Positions 47,701 to 53,990 of a DNA stretch of 64,000 bases are shown one piece after another. Positions within the stretch are counted from its first letter, which is position 1. Each line of letters begins with the position of its first letter. Below the pieces are notes generated by a model that worked only from the letters and a program-made list of their open reading frames with translations, searched no databases and had not been told where the DNA came from. The translations under genes were made by a program, and so were the position numbers. Origin of the DNA: Mactra quadrangularis (lineage: Eukaryota; Mollusca; Bivalvia; Venerida; Mactridae); NCBI GenBank assembly GCA_025267735.1, contig CM046303.1:37213380-37277379 (forward strand), read 5' to 3'.

Positions 47701-49786
47701 GTTTTTTTTTGCAAAATTCGTTTGAGATTACACAATTACACACTTTTTCTTATTCCAAAATATGTTGACTTTGATATTAACAATTTATTTACCGAAAACA
47801 TAAAAAATAATTAACCAGAACGTTTGTCTGCAATGTTTTTCGTAAAATCTGGGATACGAGACAAAAAAAAATAATTTTCATTGGCCTTATTTCAATGACA
47901 TCACAGCTCGCGAATCTAAAGTACCTTTTTCAAGATGACTGCCGTTATACAGTGTAGTTTGTTTTTATGTGTTTCAACCGTTTTTTTTGCACTTCGGACA
48001 GGATTATTGATTGATATTGGTGCAAAATAAAATGATAGTGTCAATAAAGCAGGTTAACAACGACATTAAATGTTTTAAGTGACATTTTATTGTTTTTAAC
48101 GCTTAACACCGCGAATCACGGTTAGTCCTGGATATACTTGTCTATTATCCAAGCTCTTGTATTAGTCGTATTCTACTACAAACCCTGTGTGATTTATAGA
48201 GTTCCCTATATTATATATTCAACTAAAAAAAGGGCTTAGAAAATAACATCCAATAAACATTTTTAGATGTCCCTCCAATTTGTGACAATTTTAATTAGAA
48301 TATTGTATCGGCTATTAAGTTATAGTACCATTAGATGCTCGTATCATAAGAGCATCAATTTACATGCTGTGGTCGTTATTTGTGCAAAAAAAATGTCTGG
48401 GATTCAAGGGGTTTATTAAATCAACCCATTTGACCTTAAATTATCTACAATGTACAAGAAAGTAGATATGATTGTTCTAACTTCAGTCTCCAGAAAGAAC
48501 AATATGTCTTTTAATAATACTGCAACTCTGTCTTTTAGTTAAACTATGATATGTCCTATAGTAAAACCACAATACTGTCTCACAAAGTTCTCTGTAAATG
48601 TACATATCTCTATTAACCATTCATGTATTTGTAAAAATCATCGTTTCATATTAAGAGATCATTTCTAATGTTATGGTCTAAAATGTTTAGCATACACTGG
48701 ACACTACTCTCCACTAACACTGCATGCTTGCCATTTGTGTTGGGCTTTTAAAGTAACTTTGTGAATCAAAATAAAATTTTGATGTGCAGTATTAATTTGT
48801 CATTCTGTACAAATGGGTATTGTGAATTTGCACATTTCTCGCTCTCTCTTGTTTGAAACAGCATTTTGTTATGGACTTGTCATCATTTTTACCATGACCC
48901 TTACATTAAAACGAAATGTTAAATGCTGTGGCAAAATTTCATTCTGAATTAAGCCATATTAAAATATGAATGCAATGCATGTTTGTAAATTTGTTAAAAG
49001 TAGATCTTGGTAATTTTATTTTTTGTGGGCAGTAATTTAGTTAGCGATCAAAGCATGGTAGATTTTGTCACTTGATATAGATTGTAGAGGTGGGGTTCCC
49101 TATATTAGGTGTCAAGACATGATGTTACACTAGCATAACAGATGATTCCAAGCATGTCCATGGTCGTCATAACAATATAAATATTAAATTACCTCTGCTA
49201 CTCAAAGCTCCATTTACAACATACTGACAATTTTGTTGTCTCTTAACATTACAACTAACTTTCGGAATGTTAGTCTTCAGGGTACATGGTGCCTATACCA
49301 GGTAACCTTTTGTGGGTCAAAATGTCAAAATAAATATACCTTGACAGGTTTTTGCTTTGATTTTTTGACCCACACTGATCACAAAAAAGTGAAATTGTAT
49401 AGGCACAATGATGGTAGAAAAATAGATACATATCACATTCTTCAGTCTAAGACTCTAAGTTTGAACCTTATGTAGGTACTGCATGGACTTGCTTCTCAGT
49501 GTTTAAAAGACTTGAAGTGTCTGTCTATGTATCAATTTGGTATATTCAAGCAACTTAACAATATAATTATAAATTAATTAAAAACAGGTTAAGTAGTTTT
49601 ACTTCACTGTTATGTCCATTGATTGTCATGTTGTAAGCAACCTTGTTGATTATTTGAAATTTATTGAAACAGAATATTTTTACAATTTCATCCTTTATAC
49701 ATGTATTTCAATGTTAATAACATTTTGTTACATTCTATTCTTTAGACAGAGGCAAAGGTCAGAGTTCAGAGAAGAAAGTGAGTTGA
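5643..49786 (+). CDS. ERCC1: DNA excision repair protein ERCC1 (12 exons)
   Basis: ERCC1 pairs with XPF to form the structure-specific nuclease that cuts 5' of DNA damage in nucleotide excision repair; it also acts in crosslink repair, in the nucleus. Exons are 5643-5705, 26405-26531, 31422-31542, 34577-34637, 36436-36539, 38662-38761, 40124-40200, 42845-42944, 43628-43699, 44673-44741, 46726-46795 and 49746-49786. All introns are GT-AG and phases agree, giving 334 residues; human ERCC1 has 297. The N-terminus has KKFVIP as in vertebrate ERCC1. Residues ~120-251 are the nuclease-like but inactive central domain, with NVPW and the two tyrosines of RYHQLHPEY matching the XPA-binding pocket. Residues ~252-315 are the helix-hairpin-helix XPF-binding domain ([27 protein letters not shown]). 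An in-frame ATG at 5634 would add three residues. The C-terminal tail is lysine-rich. Confidence 0.95.
5708..5735. repeat. TA microsatellite at ERCC1 intron 1 donor
   Basis: A TATATA run starts two bases after the GT of the exon 1 donor site. Confidence 0.8.
5990..6115 (-). repeat. Dispersed repeat, inverted partner of 21040-21120
   Basis: It contains GGAGACTTCGGTAAATGA, TATATCGGTAAATTGATTT and GGAGAGATCGGTAAATTG. The same words appear in reverse complement at 21040-21115. The CGGTAAATTGAT unit is itself repeated. Confidence 0.6.
6200..6245 (+). repeat. GGGCCC-headed repeat end
   Basis: A short palindrome-rich block (AGAGGGCCCAAAGGGCCCT followed by GGTGCTCACCTGAG). It resembles the head of a dispersed repeat that I associate with bivalve genomes; that association is from general knowledge. 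Confidence 0.4.
6266..6508 (-). pseudogene. Coding relic, possible transposon-encoded peptidase-like fragment
   Basis: A minus-strand frame of about 80 codons contains [15 protein letters not shown], then [20 protein letters not shown] and NLYEQIL. The order 'Cys-Thr-Ala ... trp-Ser ... Asp ... Gly-x-x-Leu-Tyr' recalls an uncharacterised domain seen in mobile-element or virus-like invertebrate proteins. I cannot name it with confidence. The frame has no visible neighbours, sits in an ERCC1 intron on the opposite strand and is flanked by repeats, so it is best read as a transposon fragment. Confidence 0.3.
9055..9240 (+). repeat. SINE relic
   Basis: It shares TCATGAAATAATTT, CTCCTACCAC and CAGTTGTCAGTCACTGA with the reverse complement of the 43990-44320 SINE. 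Diverged and partial. Confidence 0.5.
11537..11700 (+). repeat. tRNA-derived SINE
   Basis: A tRNA-like head starts with GGTTGGTGGCCCAGAGGTA (box A-like) and ends with GGGTTCGAGTCCAACC (box B plus an acceptor-stem complement of GGTTGG). It is followed by an AT-rich tail. It is not called as a working tRNA, because the anticodon arm is poor. Confidence 0.6.
11960..12680. repeat. Degenerate dispersed repeat with CTTGACC words
   Basis: Loose ~120-bp units contain variants of CCTTGACTT, CACATCCTTGA, AAGGGCTA and AATTTGGTGAAC. No coding is supported; the ORFs here are by-products of the repeat. Confidence 0.45.
14190..16295 (-). mobile_element. Tandem-cored element, ~161-bp units, GCTCGACTT/AAGTCGAGC ends
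   Basis: A start block (AAGAGCTGTGACTAGAGAT ... TGCTCGACTTAG) at ~14190 recurs at ~14890. The array then repeats ATGAGATGTGGTTGATAATA at 15291, 15452, 15613 and 15774, that is every 161 bp. The right end (16245-16295) reads AGAGCTCTACATTACTACGT then AAGTCGAGCT, inverted relative to the left end. A related block in the opposite direction lies at 34995-35890. No protein is encoded. Confidence 0.7.
16730..17035. repeat. Dispersed repeat with GACCTTGACC words
   Basis: Contains AAGTGACCTTGACCTTTGAC and TCAGGGCATTAAATGCC-type words that also occur loosely at 11960-12680. No gene seen. Confidence 0.4.
17690..17825 (-). repeat. hAT-like terminus relic
   Basis: The right side (GATCGCCACTTGCTCAACAATCCACAGTCCTA) closely resembles the right end of the hAT-like element at 30930-31370. 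No matching left end is seen. Confidence 0.45.
19839..19979 (+). repeat. TRIM 5' LTR (141 bp)
   Basis: TG...CA bounded. Box A-like at 19902, box B at 19937-19947. It carries a 16-bp segment (CGGATCATGGATTTTT) absent from the other LTR. Confidence 0.8.
20094..20218 (+). repeat. TRIM 3' LTR (125 bp)
   Basis: TG...CA bounded. Box A-like at 20157, box B at 20192-20202. About 3% substitutions relative to the 5' LTR, so insertion is not ancient. Confidence 0.8.
20850..21125 (+). repeat. Dispersed repeat, inverted partner of 5990-6115
   Basis: Shares TTTACCGATCTCTCCAAACG and CATTTACCGAAGTCTCC with the reverse complement of the earlier copy. A poly-G run follows at about 21131. Confidence 0.55.
21540..21709. 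repeat. Perfect 46-bp inverted repeat hairpin
   Basis: Arms 21540-21585 and 21664-21709 match at every base. The 78-bp loop contains a second inverted pair, ATTAAATCAC / GTGATTTAAT. Related words (CTATATTTTATTG, CATAG) recur at 22610-22640. Probably a young MITE or the end of a larger inverted-repeat element. Confidence 0.85.
21760..22615. repeat. Inverted repeat pair around AT-rich core
   Basis: GCTGTTGAAAT ... GGCCGAAAATAG at about 21785-21825 is inverted at about 22545-22605 (CTATTTTCGGC ... ATTTCAACAGC). Together with the hairpin at 21540 this suggests one composite inverted-repeat element ending near 22690. Confidence 0.5.
22700..22870. repeat. Two short tandem duplications
   Basis: TGTCCTGAACAGT ... 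CTGTTAACC is duplicated with a period of 41 bp. Then AAAGGTGTCGAAACATCACC followed by TTTAAAGGG is duplicated with a period of 45 bp. Each unit of the second pair is itself a small hairpin (AAAGGTG/CACCTTT). Confidence 0.75.
23233..25542 (+). mobile_element. TIR element with 12-copy ~169-bp tandem core
   Basis: The ends TATCCCCCACCGA (23233) and, inverted, TATCCCCCGCCGA (25530-25542) match at 12 of 13 bases. TA follows the terminal C run on both sides, compatible with a TA duplication. After a leader containing GTCCGTCC runs, the GTTTCCG(G/C) unit starts recur at 23313, 23482, 23651, 23820, 23989, 24158, 24319, 24487, 24655, 24824, 24992 and 25160, then degrade. No protein is encoded; 'ORFs' here are repeat artefacts. 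Bivalve 'pearl' elements have comparable tandem cores, but identity with them is not shown. Confidence 0.75.
26405..26531 (+). CDS. ERCC1: ERCC1 exon 2
   Basis: Acceptor TTCACTAG, donor GGTATGG, leaving phase 1. Codes residues 22-63 plus one base, a Lys/Thr-rich linker poorly conserved in ERCC1 proteins. It is placed by phase continuity on both sides and by exon-like composition. Confidence 0.75.
26580..27235 (+). pseudogene. 5'-truncated LINE: reverse transcriptase C-terminal region
   Basis: An open frame of about 205 codons reads [17 protein letters not shown], then [28 protein letters not shown] and [11 protein letters not shown]. This is the standard post-catalytic tail of non-LTR retrotransposon ORF2 proteins (RTE/CR1-like groups; clade not resolved). 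The catalytic reverse transcriptase motifs and endonuclease are missing, so it is 5'-truncated. The 3' end carries a GAT/ATG microsatellite (27210-27233) of the kind that ends many such LINEs. It sits just 50 bp after the ERCC1 exon 2 donor. The frame is still open, so insertion was probably fairly recent. Confidence 0.8.
27774..27860 (+). repeat. TIR end relic, same family as 36605-36995
   Basis: TATAGTCTGACAATATTAAC followed by CTGAGCCTGACC matches the left end of the 36605 element. No right end was located. Confidence 0.5.
28266..28294. repeat. Short perfect hairpin
   Basis: TTAAAAAATACAT, three bases, then ATGTATTTTTTAA. Confidence 0.7.
28365..28510. repeat. GGACATTTGCCCCC minisatellite
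   Basis: About five imperfect units of GGCGGACATTTGCCCCC alternating with (A/C)(A/T)GTTTTTTGA-like spacers. Confidence 0.7.
28508..28895 (-). repeat. Dispersed repeat with GTGCAC-rich end (copy 2)
   Basis: Reverse-complement partner of 4440-4935. It abuts the minisatellite at its GTGCAC end. Confidence 0.6.
29045..30562. mobile_element. hAT-like element with TATCGCGATA repeats
   Basis: The ends CAGTAGGGGTGTAACAATAG and, inverted, CAGTAGGAGTGACTATTGCG resemble hAT termini. Sub-terminal regions are full of TATCGCGATAG and CAATAG words in both directions. About 1.5 kb with no convincing ORF, so non-autonomous. No clean 8-bp target duplication was found. Confidence 0.6.
30930..31370. mobile_element. 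hAT-like MITE (441 bp)
   Basis: Ends TAGGGCTGTTGC and, inverted, TAGGGCTGTGGATCG. Flanks ATGTACAT and ATGTGCAT form a 7-of-8 target duplication, the hAT length. It ends only about 50 bp before ERCC1 exon 3. Confidence 0.75.
31422..31542 (+). CDS. ERCC1: ERCC1 exon 3
   Basis: Acceptor TATTACAG, donor GGGTAAGA, phases 1 to 2. Codes a Ser/Thr-rich disordered linker (residues 64-103), as expected between the N-terminal motif and the central domain. Confidence 0.75.
31612..31811 (+). repeat. tRNA-derived SINE, truncated head
   Basis: A box B-like GGGTTCGAGTCCTG at about 31634 is followed by a body and a GAATACGACATAAAAAACAA tail leading into an A run. Box A is not clear. Confidence 0.55.
32297..34044. 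mobile_element. PIF/Harbinger-like non-autonomous element (1.75 kb)
   Basis: The ends GGCCAACATTTTTTTATTTT and, inverted, GGCCAACATTATTTTATTG are followed on both sides by a TTTACGGGA motif. A TTA duplication (32294-32296 and 34045-34047) fits the TWA target rule of PIF/Harbinger elements. Two short frames at 32427-32860 have no recognised domain. Confidence 0.75.
34144..34498. mobile_element. hAT MITE (355 bp) with perfect 8-bp TSD
   Basis: Ends TAGGGCTGTCA and, inverted, TAGGGCCGTCA, flanked by identical CTAATATA at 34136-34143 and 34499-34506. Confidence 0.88.
34577..34637 (+). CDS. ERCC1: ERCC1 exon 4
   Basis: Acceptor TTTTCAG, donor CAG|GTAAG, phases 2 to 0. Ends in [11 protein letters not shown], which matches the conserved SNSIIV motif just before the ERCC1 central domain. 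Confidence 0.9.
34995..35890 (+). mobile_element. Tandem-cored element, opposite orientation to 14190-16295
   Basis: It begins with TTTTTAGCTTGACTTTTCGA, AGAGCTATTGC and GCGTCGGCGTTGG, matching the inverted right end of the 14190-16295 element. Degenerate ~170-bp units with GGTTAAAGTTTTTCCTATGT (35321 and 35493) follow. Lies in ERCC1 intron 4. Confidence 0.6.
36436..36539 (+). CDS. ERCC1: ERCC1 exon 5
   Basis: Acceptor ATTACAG, donor AAG|GTAAAT, phases 0 to 2. Codes [22 protein letters not shown] and CALFL, the start of the central domain; the Asn of NVPW corresponds to an XPA-contact residue in human ERCC1. Confidence 0.95.
36605..36995. mobile_element. TA-flanked MITE (391 bp)
   Basis: Ends TAGTCCAACAATATTAACCT and, inverted, TAGTGCGACAATATTAACCT, with about 30-bp TIRs. 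TA flanks both sides, as in Tc1/mariner-type insertions. Lies in ERCC1 intron 5. Confidence 0.75.
37640..37845 (+). repeat. Possible SINE ending in TTAAACCCCAAAACAAC
   Basis: The GATGTTAAACCCCAAAACAA tail followed by an A-rich run is SINE-like. No tRNA head was found. Confidence 0.4.
38030..38272. repeat. Three-copy 78-bp tandem repeat
   Basis: CATAGTTGAGTAAATTTCCC starts at 38045, 38123 and 38201, and the copies are almost identical. Lies in ERCC1 intron 5. Confidence 0.85.
38662..38761 (+). CDS. ERCC1: ERCC1 exon 6
   Basis: Acceptor TATTTCAG, donor GTTGTAAGT, phases 2 to 0. Codes [16 protein letters not shown] and [10 protein letters not shown]. The two tyrosines line the XPA-binding pocket in the human protein. 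Confidence 0.95.
38835..39010 (+). repeat. Fragment of the tandem-cored family
   Basis: CTAGCTGGACTTTTTGAA followed by GAGGTTAAAGTTTATCTAAA resembles the start of the 34995-35890 element. Confidence 0.45.
39015..39736. mobile_element. CAGTACCCACC-ended MITE, copy 1 (722 bp)
   Basis: The left end CAGTACCCACCAAAAATTTG is inverted at the right end (ATTTTGGTGGGTACTG). Same family as 41660-42666. No clear target duplication. Lies in ERCC1 intron 6. Confidence 0.75.
40124..40200 (+). CDS. ERCC1: ERCC1 exon 7
   Basis: Acceptor TATTTCAG, donor CAG|GTAAAT, phases 0 to 2. Codes [19 protein letters not shown], a core helix-strand of the nuclease-like domain. Confidence 0.95.
40428..41558. mobile_element. 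TA-flanked element with GACCACC repeats (1.13 kb)
   Basis: Ends CACTGGAACCTCGCTTAAAG and, inverted, CACTGGAACCCCTCTATTAA, flanked by TA (40426-40427 and 41559-41560). Sub-terminal AGACCACCCCGCT words repeat at both ends. A copy of the unoccupied site survives at 42667-42690. No transposase is seen. Lies in ERCC1 intron 7. Confidence 0.82.
41562..41659 (+). repeat. Direct duplication, copy 1 (~100 bp)
   Basis: Matches 42676-42775 through words such as CTTTTGTGGTATATCCCTTA and CATAGGCAGATAACTTGTTA. The two copies bracket the MITE at 41660-42666. Confidence 0.85.
41660..42666. mobile_element. CAGTACCCACC-ended MITE, copy 2 (1.0 kb)
   Basis: Ends CAGTACCCACCAAAAGTTTG and, inverted, CAGTACCCACCAAAAATTTG, with a ~45-bp right TIR similar to copy 1. 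Its core (about 41895-42465) contains AGTGTGCC / GGCACACT words and a hairpin. Confidence 0.75.
42338..42462. repeat. GGCAAGTGTGCC hairpin
   Basis: CAAGTGTGCCTTAAG and ATATCGGCACACT are answered by AGTGTGCCGATAT and CTTAAGGCACACTTG. The centre carries two CCCTCGGGC units. Confidence 0.75.
42667..42775 (+). repeat. Direct duplication, copy 2, with empty target site
   Basis: It starts TATACATATTATATTCATTT, which joins the left and right flanks of the 40428-41558 element with a single TA. It then matches 41562-41659. Confidence 0.85.
42845..42944 (+). CDS. ERCC1: ERCC1 exon 8
   Basis: Acceptor TTATAG, donor CAG|GTATTT, phases 2 to 0. Codes [19 protein letters not shown] and [11 protein letters not shown], the end of the central domain. 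Confidence 0.95.
42945..43627 (+). other. ERCC1 intron 8
   Basis: AT-rich; no gene or recognised repeat seen. Confidence 0.6.
43628..43699 (+). CDS. ERCC1: ERCC1 exon 9
   Basis: Acceptor CTTCTAG, donor AAG|GTATTT, phase 0 at both ends. Codes [14 protein letters not shown], the first helix-hairpin-helix half that binds XPF. Confidence 0.95.
43990..44320 (-). repeat. tRNA-headed SINE (most complete copy)
   Basis: Read on the minus strand it starts with a tRNA-like head (TGGCTAGCTAAGTTGATAG, then TGTGGGTTCAATTCCCCGG as box B). It continues with a body rich in TTCATGGTGCTTGG and CAGTCACTGACAG words and ends in AGTGAGTAGGTGGACAGACC. Relics occur at 3325, 9055, 44555 and in the split copy 44935-46575. 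Confidence 0.7.
44555..44635 (+). repeat. SINE fragment
   Basis: CTCCCTCCTACAACTGATTT and GGGCAGTTGTCTGTCACTGA are inverted relative to the copy just upstream. Confidence 0.55.
44673..44741 (+). CDS. ERCC1: ERCC1 exon 10
   Basis: Acceptor TATTTCAG, donor AAA|GTAAGA, phase 0 at both ends. Ends in GFGPQK, the second hairpin of the HhH2 domain. Confidence 0.95.
44935..46575 (-). repeat. SINE copy split by a Mutator-like element
   Basis: The 44935-45063 and 46391-46575 halves join into one SINE of the 43990-44320 family. The right half includes the tRNA-like head (GGGTTGTGGGTTCAATTCCC on the minus strand). Confidence 0.75.
45064..46390. mobile_element. Mutator-like non-autonomous element, 9-bp TSD
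   Basis: TIRs of about 60 bp (left from CATTCTCGTACCCAGAGTCT; right, inverted, from CATTCTCTTTCCCAGAGTCT) are nearly identical through CTCTGGCGCCACACG. Identical TTCCGTCAG occurs at 45055-45063 and 46391-46399. Long TIRs and a 9-bp duplication fit the MULE superfamily. The 1.3-kb interior has no convincing ORF. Confidence 0.85.
46726..46795 (+). CDS. ERCC1: ERCC1 exon 11
   Basis: Acceptor ATTTCAG, donor ACAG|GTAGAT, phases 0 to 1. Codes [15 protein letters not shown] and a KKRK cluster; the Phe of HEPF matches the XPF-contacting Phe of human ERCC1. If this intron is retained, a stop follows within a few codons. Confidence 0.93.
46796..49745 (+). other. ERCC1 intron 11
   Basis: Mostly AT-rich with no gene. 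A possible element lies at 47535-48140, where ACCTTGATTCGCGG near its left side is inverted as CCGCGAATCACGGT near its right side. Short ORFs at 49233-49475 and 49612-49812 have no domain support. Confidence 0.55.
49746..49786 (+). CDS. ERCC1: ERCC1 exon 12 (terminal)
   Basis: Acceptor TTCTTTAG fits phase 1 and gives a short Lys/Ser-rich tail ending at TGA 49784-49786. It lies beyond the conserved end of the family, so it rests only on phase, acceptor quality and distance. Retention of intron 11 is an alternative 3' end. Confidence 0.55.
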
Positions 49787-51060
49787 AGTTGAGACATCCC
49801 TACCTGGATTGATTAAAACGGATTGAAAAACTACAGTCTTTTTACTAGGGTCACTTTATCATTAAGTAGATCTTTTGTGATCATATTGACATCAGCATTT
49901 TGACCCAACACAAGTCTGATAATTTCCAGACAGTTTGAAACCTTTGACAAGGGGTGTACTAACTGGAAAAATCATGGAATTTTGATGTCATGGATAAGTG
50001 GTGGAAAATTAGAAAACATCATGCAAAAGTTTTATGTGTCATGGAAAAAAACTATTTTATGTTTTGATTTCAACCTATAAATTTAAAAGAAAAACTTCAA
50101 TTCAAACATAAATGGTAACTTTTGAGATTACAAAATGGTTTTATATTCACTATTTACGGCATTACATATACAAATTTTGAGACAATATTCATAGTTCATC
50201 ATGATTTGTTTAATGTTAACTGGATAGAGAGTCTTAGTGTGGATTCATTGAGAAGTTATTTGATTTATACTGTTTCTATTGTAATGTGATGGACGTGTTG
50301 TTTTATAGAATGTAATGTTATGACAAGCCGCTCTAGAATGATGAAATCCATCAGTATCTATGGTCTATCATATGCCTAAAAGCCTTTCATGAATTATTTT
50401 TAACCAAATGAAATTGGCCAAGAATTGTTGAGATCACCCTCAACTTTTTATCTGTAAGCACATGCCTTGGAGAATTCCTATTAAGTTCTAGATTCAGCAG
50501 ATCATAATTAAACCATATAACAGAAATCTCACTAAAATCGTATTCAGCTCATTTTGTGGACTTTTTCACTTAAGATCTGACATTTAAGATATGAGTTTAG
50601 TGTTTGTTTGTTCAGGAGGTATAAACAATTCTGCCTAATTCACGCCATTTTAGAACTGTTAGGAATCACTTCTAAATTTTTTTGTCACAATGATTCTTGT
50701 TGTAAGATAATTAGTTATATGACCTCTGTAACCATTGACTAGAGCTTGATCAAAGTCAACAGAGGAAAGATAAAACTGTTTTACTATAAACATTTGTTAT
50801 ACAGTACAAGCTGAGAATTTCGCATGTGGTGAAAAGTGGAATGTTGGGAAAACTGCACAAAAATTTGGTCTGGAAAATATAGTTACATAATAATAATAAT
50901 ATAAGTTACATGTTGTTTTGAGAAAACTGGACGGTTGAGAAAATCAGACAGTATTGTCAGTCCTGGCACTGTGTGGTAATCTCAGCTTCTACTATGTATA
51001 AATTAAGCTATGAAGCATCATATTAAATATGAAAAATAAATTTTATAAATACATGCTAAT
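49787..51060 (+). other. Possible ERCC1 3' UTR
   Basis: No coding is seen. The first good poly(A) signals after the stop are ATTAAA at 51022 and AATAAA at 51035, which would give a 3' UTR of about 1.25 kb. Confidence 0.35.
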
Positions 51061-51926
51061 CTTTGTATACTTGTTATAGAATTAAATGCCATTAAAGCAT
51101 AAAGTGTAAAATCATAGATGTAGTCTTATTTTAATTCACTTGTTAGCATTTGTGTATGTGGATAAATAGGTATTGTTTATAAATTTGGAAAATATAATAA
51201 TCCATGTTCAGCTAACATAACATATTTCATAAATACTGGATCTCTTATCTTTTATCACATAAGTCATCACGGGCAGATTTTACCTAGGGAGGGGGTCCAA
51301 ACTTTTTCTAGGGGGGGGGGGGGGGGCTAAACTTTCTTACCACAAACACATTATTACACTGTTTGCAGAATAACGCAACATATTAATAATGATCAAAGTG
51401 CCGATGATTCTGTCTGGACATGGATTAAACAGCAAAATTTATCCAAATAAATATAGAGAGGTTGGACTAATGATCTTTTTCTTCTAAAATTTACAAACAA
51501 ACTGCATTAAGAAGGATCAGCAAAGCTACATTGAAACAGTCCACAGAAGAAATCAGTACACATGTATATGATCTATTTTTAGGTACTGGAAATTTGTAAG
51601 CCTGTCTATTAAAGCACATTGGTGTTACAGTTGACAAGAACAGAAACGGGTTATCAATATTTTAGCGGAAGATTGTCAGTTCCTTATTGGAACTGTTTAA
51701 ACGGAATTAACAAGGATATTTTAATGTATTGTGAGTAAACAAGAAGACTGCTTGATAGGGGAATATTTATATATATAGAGAATATTTATTCACCCATTGG
51801 TATTGGTTCAACCTAACAACATACTGCTGTGCTGAATCTAACTGCCCATGACCGTCGAATGTCTATATCCGCGACATTTTTTTATGTGTTTCAAAATATG
51901 TTGCTTACATGTACTAAAACGAATTA
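51061..51926. other. Intergenic, no gene seen
   Basis: AT-rich, with a poly-G run of about 17 at 51311. The end of a GGGGGTCC-type dispersed repeat may lie here; a similar run is at 55385-55425. Confidence 0.5.
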
Positions 51927-52708
51927 GGGACAAAACGGACCATGAGACGAAACGGACCATGCCAAAACGGACCAAAGTAGGGACGAAACGGACCATATTT
52001 GTGGGACAAAACGGACCATAGTCGGGACAAAACGGACCATTGTCGGGCCAAAACGGACCATAAGAAAAAATAGATTATATTACTAGACAATAAATATATT
52101 GATTTAATGAAATAAAAGTTGAAGTAGTAAAGAGTAAAAATATTGATATTTTTTCATAACAAAACACATCATATCTTTATTTCACCCTTGCAAACAATTA
52201 CAATAATAGCTATTGAGTAATCTTTATTTTTATTTTTTTTTTCATGGAAAACTTCTTATCTTAAATAAACCAAACTGATGACAATTATTGACTAGATCTA
52301 ATATTAATTGAAAAATATGTTTTGTTAGTTTATTTCATTGGTTTTTTTTTCAATAACATCAAACTTATGACAATTATTGACTTCAAAGTGATATCCTTAC
52401 ATTTGATAATTAATGATATTATTATAAGTATAAGTATGTTTTGTTATATTATTGATGATGAATTTATAATAAAGTATATAATTATAACAGTTTTTTTCCT
52501 TTTTTTATTCTTATCACGAGTCATTATCGTTCCCAGCATGAAATATTTAACTGATAGTTAAAAACTATCTATAATCATGACAACCTCTGGGTACGAGAAT
52601 GATCTGTGTAACTGTGCGTATAAGTAATTATAATTTATCTGGAACACGTTTCACTGTCTAGATCGTGAAACGGTGGCGATTTTCCGTGTCACGATGTAGC
52701 CACATCAA

Positions 52709-52734
52709 GATGGCGGAAAAACAACCATCCAAAA
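52709..52734 (+). pseudogene. Possible first exon inside the fold-back element
   Basis: ATGGCGGAAAAACAACCATC continues for a few bases to a GTACGTG donor-like site. It lies in an 82-bp block present only in the left arm. It could be the start of a transposon gene whose body is the decayed frame at 53490-53990. Confidence 0.3.
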
Positions 52735-53489
52735 GGTACGTGTCGTTTTTTGTATGATATTTTAAGAAATATTCGGCCCCAAACGCGTTATATAGTTTCA
52801 TTTGATCCGAAAATGTATAAACTAAAGGCGGGTATATTCACCTGACATGTCACGAAGGATTTATGTGAAAAAAAGCCACCAAAGTTGACGAATGACCGTC
52901 AGTCAAATTTGAACCGAGAAAAGTGTATGACTTTTGATAAAATCGCCGTTAGTACGGCACTTACCGTGTTATAAATACGTTTGTGAGATAATGTAAATGC
53001 ATGCAATTATACCTTTAAATTGTACAAGTTCTAATTTATTTTGTTTTGTCAAAACATGCCTACTTTCGGTTTTGTCTTAGCAACGGTTGAGATTTTAGCT
53101 CCGGTGAAGATTTTCCGTAAGAAATGACTCGGTGTTGCCATAAAAAGTGGACACGGTGTATACATTTGCGTGAAAGTGAACACGGTTCGGACACCCATCC
53201 AAAGGCTAAACGCAACCATATCATTTGAAGTAAATCACATTGGCATTATCCTTCGTATTTTGCTATACAGAAAAGCCCAATGTGTGCAATATGTAAATCT
53301 TTGCAGAAACAACGCCTGAATATAAATCAGTTAGTATTATTTTATTCCCACTATTCCCACTATTCCAGATCGTCACCTTCGTACTGATACTTAAAAATAA
53401 TGTAGTATAGAAATACCAAACTGATACTTATAAAAGCCCTTTTGTGATAAGACTAAAATTATATATTTCATAATTTTGTTCTCCCAAGT

Positions 53490-53990
53490 GTCAAATTGGA
53501 AAAAGTCTATAAATGCTACCACTGTAAGTTTTCGAAATCTGATCTCCTAGCATGCATTCATCATTCAGTAGAAAAGCGTGCCAAATTGCAGATAAAATGA
53601 CGGATGAGATGGTTTTAAAAGTATCAACCGGCCGATATGGCCGTCCGACGAAAGACTAAAGACTAACACCAAATTTAGAACTGCAAACTGGGGAATATTT
53701 CAAAGTGAATCAACACATGTACATCCTTTCTAGAAAATAAGAAGTGTCCCTATGTAAAAGAGCTAGAAAATATACAAGAATCTAAACAAGATATTTCTGT
53801 TGATACTGATTTAATTACTTCCCAGTCCAGATGTGAAAAACGTACAAAACGTCAGCACCAATAAGAGCACTCGGCAGTGTAACTTTAGCAGGTCCCTCTC
53901 AGCAAACGTTTATTCCATGTACGAGGAACTTGATGAACAGTTAGAAGATTTAAATTTGTTTACGATTTGACCAAACCCGTATCTGTGTTT
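53490..53990 (+). pseudogene. Decayed coding sequence in fold-back element
   Basis: Frame pieces are broken by stops and shifts. One has KVYKCYHCKFSKSDLL followed by ACIHH, spaced like a C2H2 zinc finger. A later one reads KKCPYVKELENIQESKQD and ends in a basic run. The product is not recognised; it is probably a transposon protein that has lost function. Confidence 0.4.

Noticed and set aside
47535..48140. TIR transposon in intron 11
   Set aside because: Only about 14 bases of inverted match were found and no target duplication, so it is mentioned only as possible.
49612..49812. 66-codon ORF spanning the predicted last ERCC1 exon
   Set aside because: It uses another frame and starts inside the intron. 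Phase from exon 11 requires the frame that stops at 49786.
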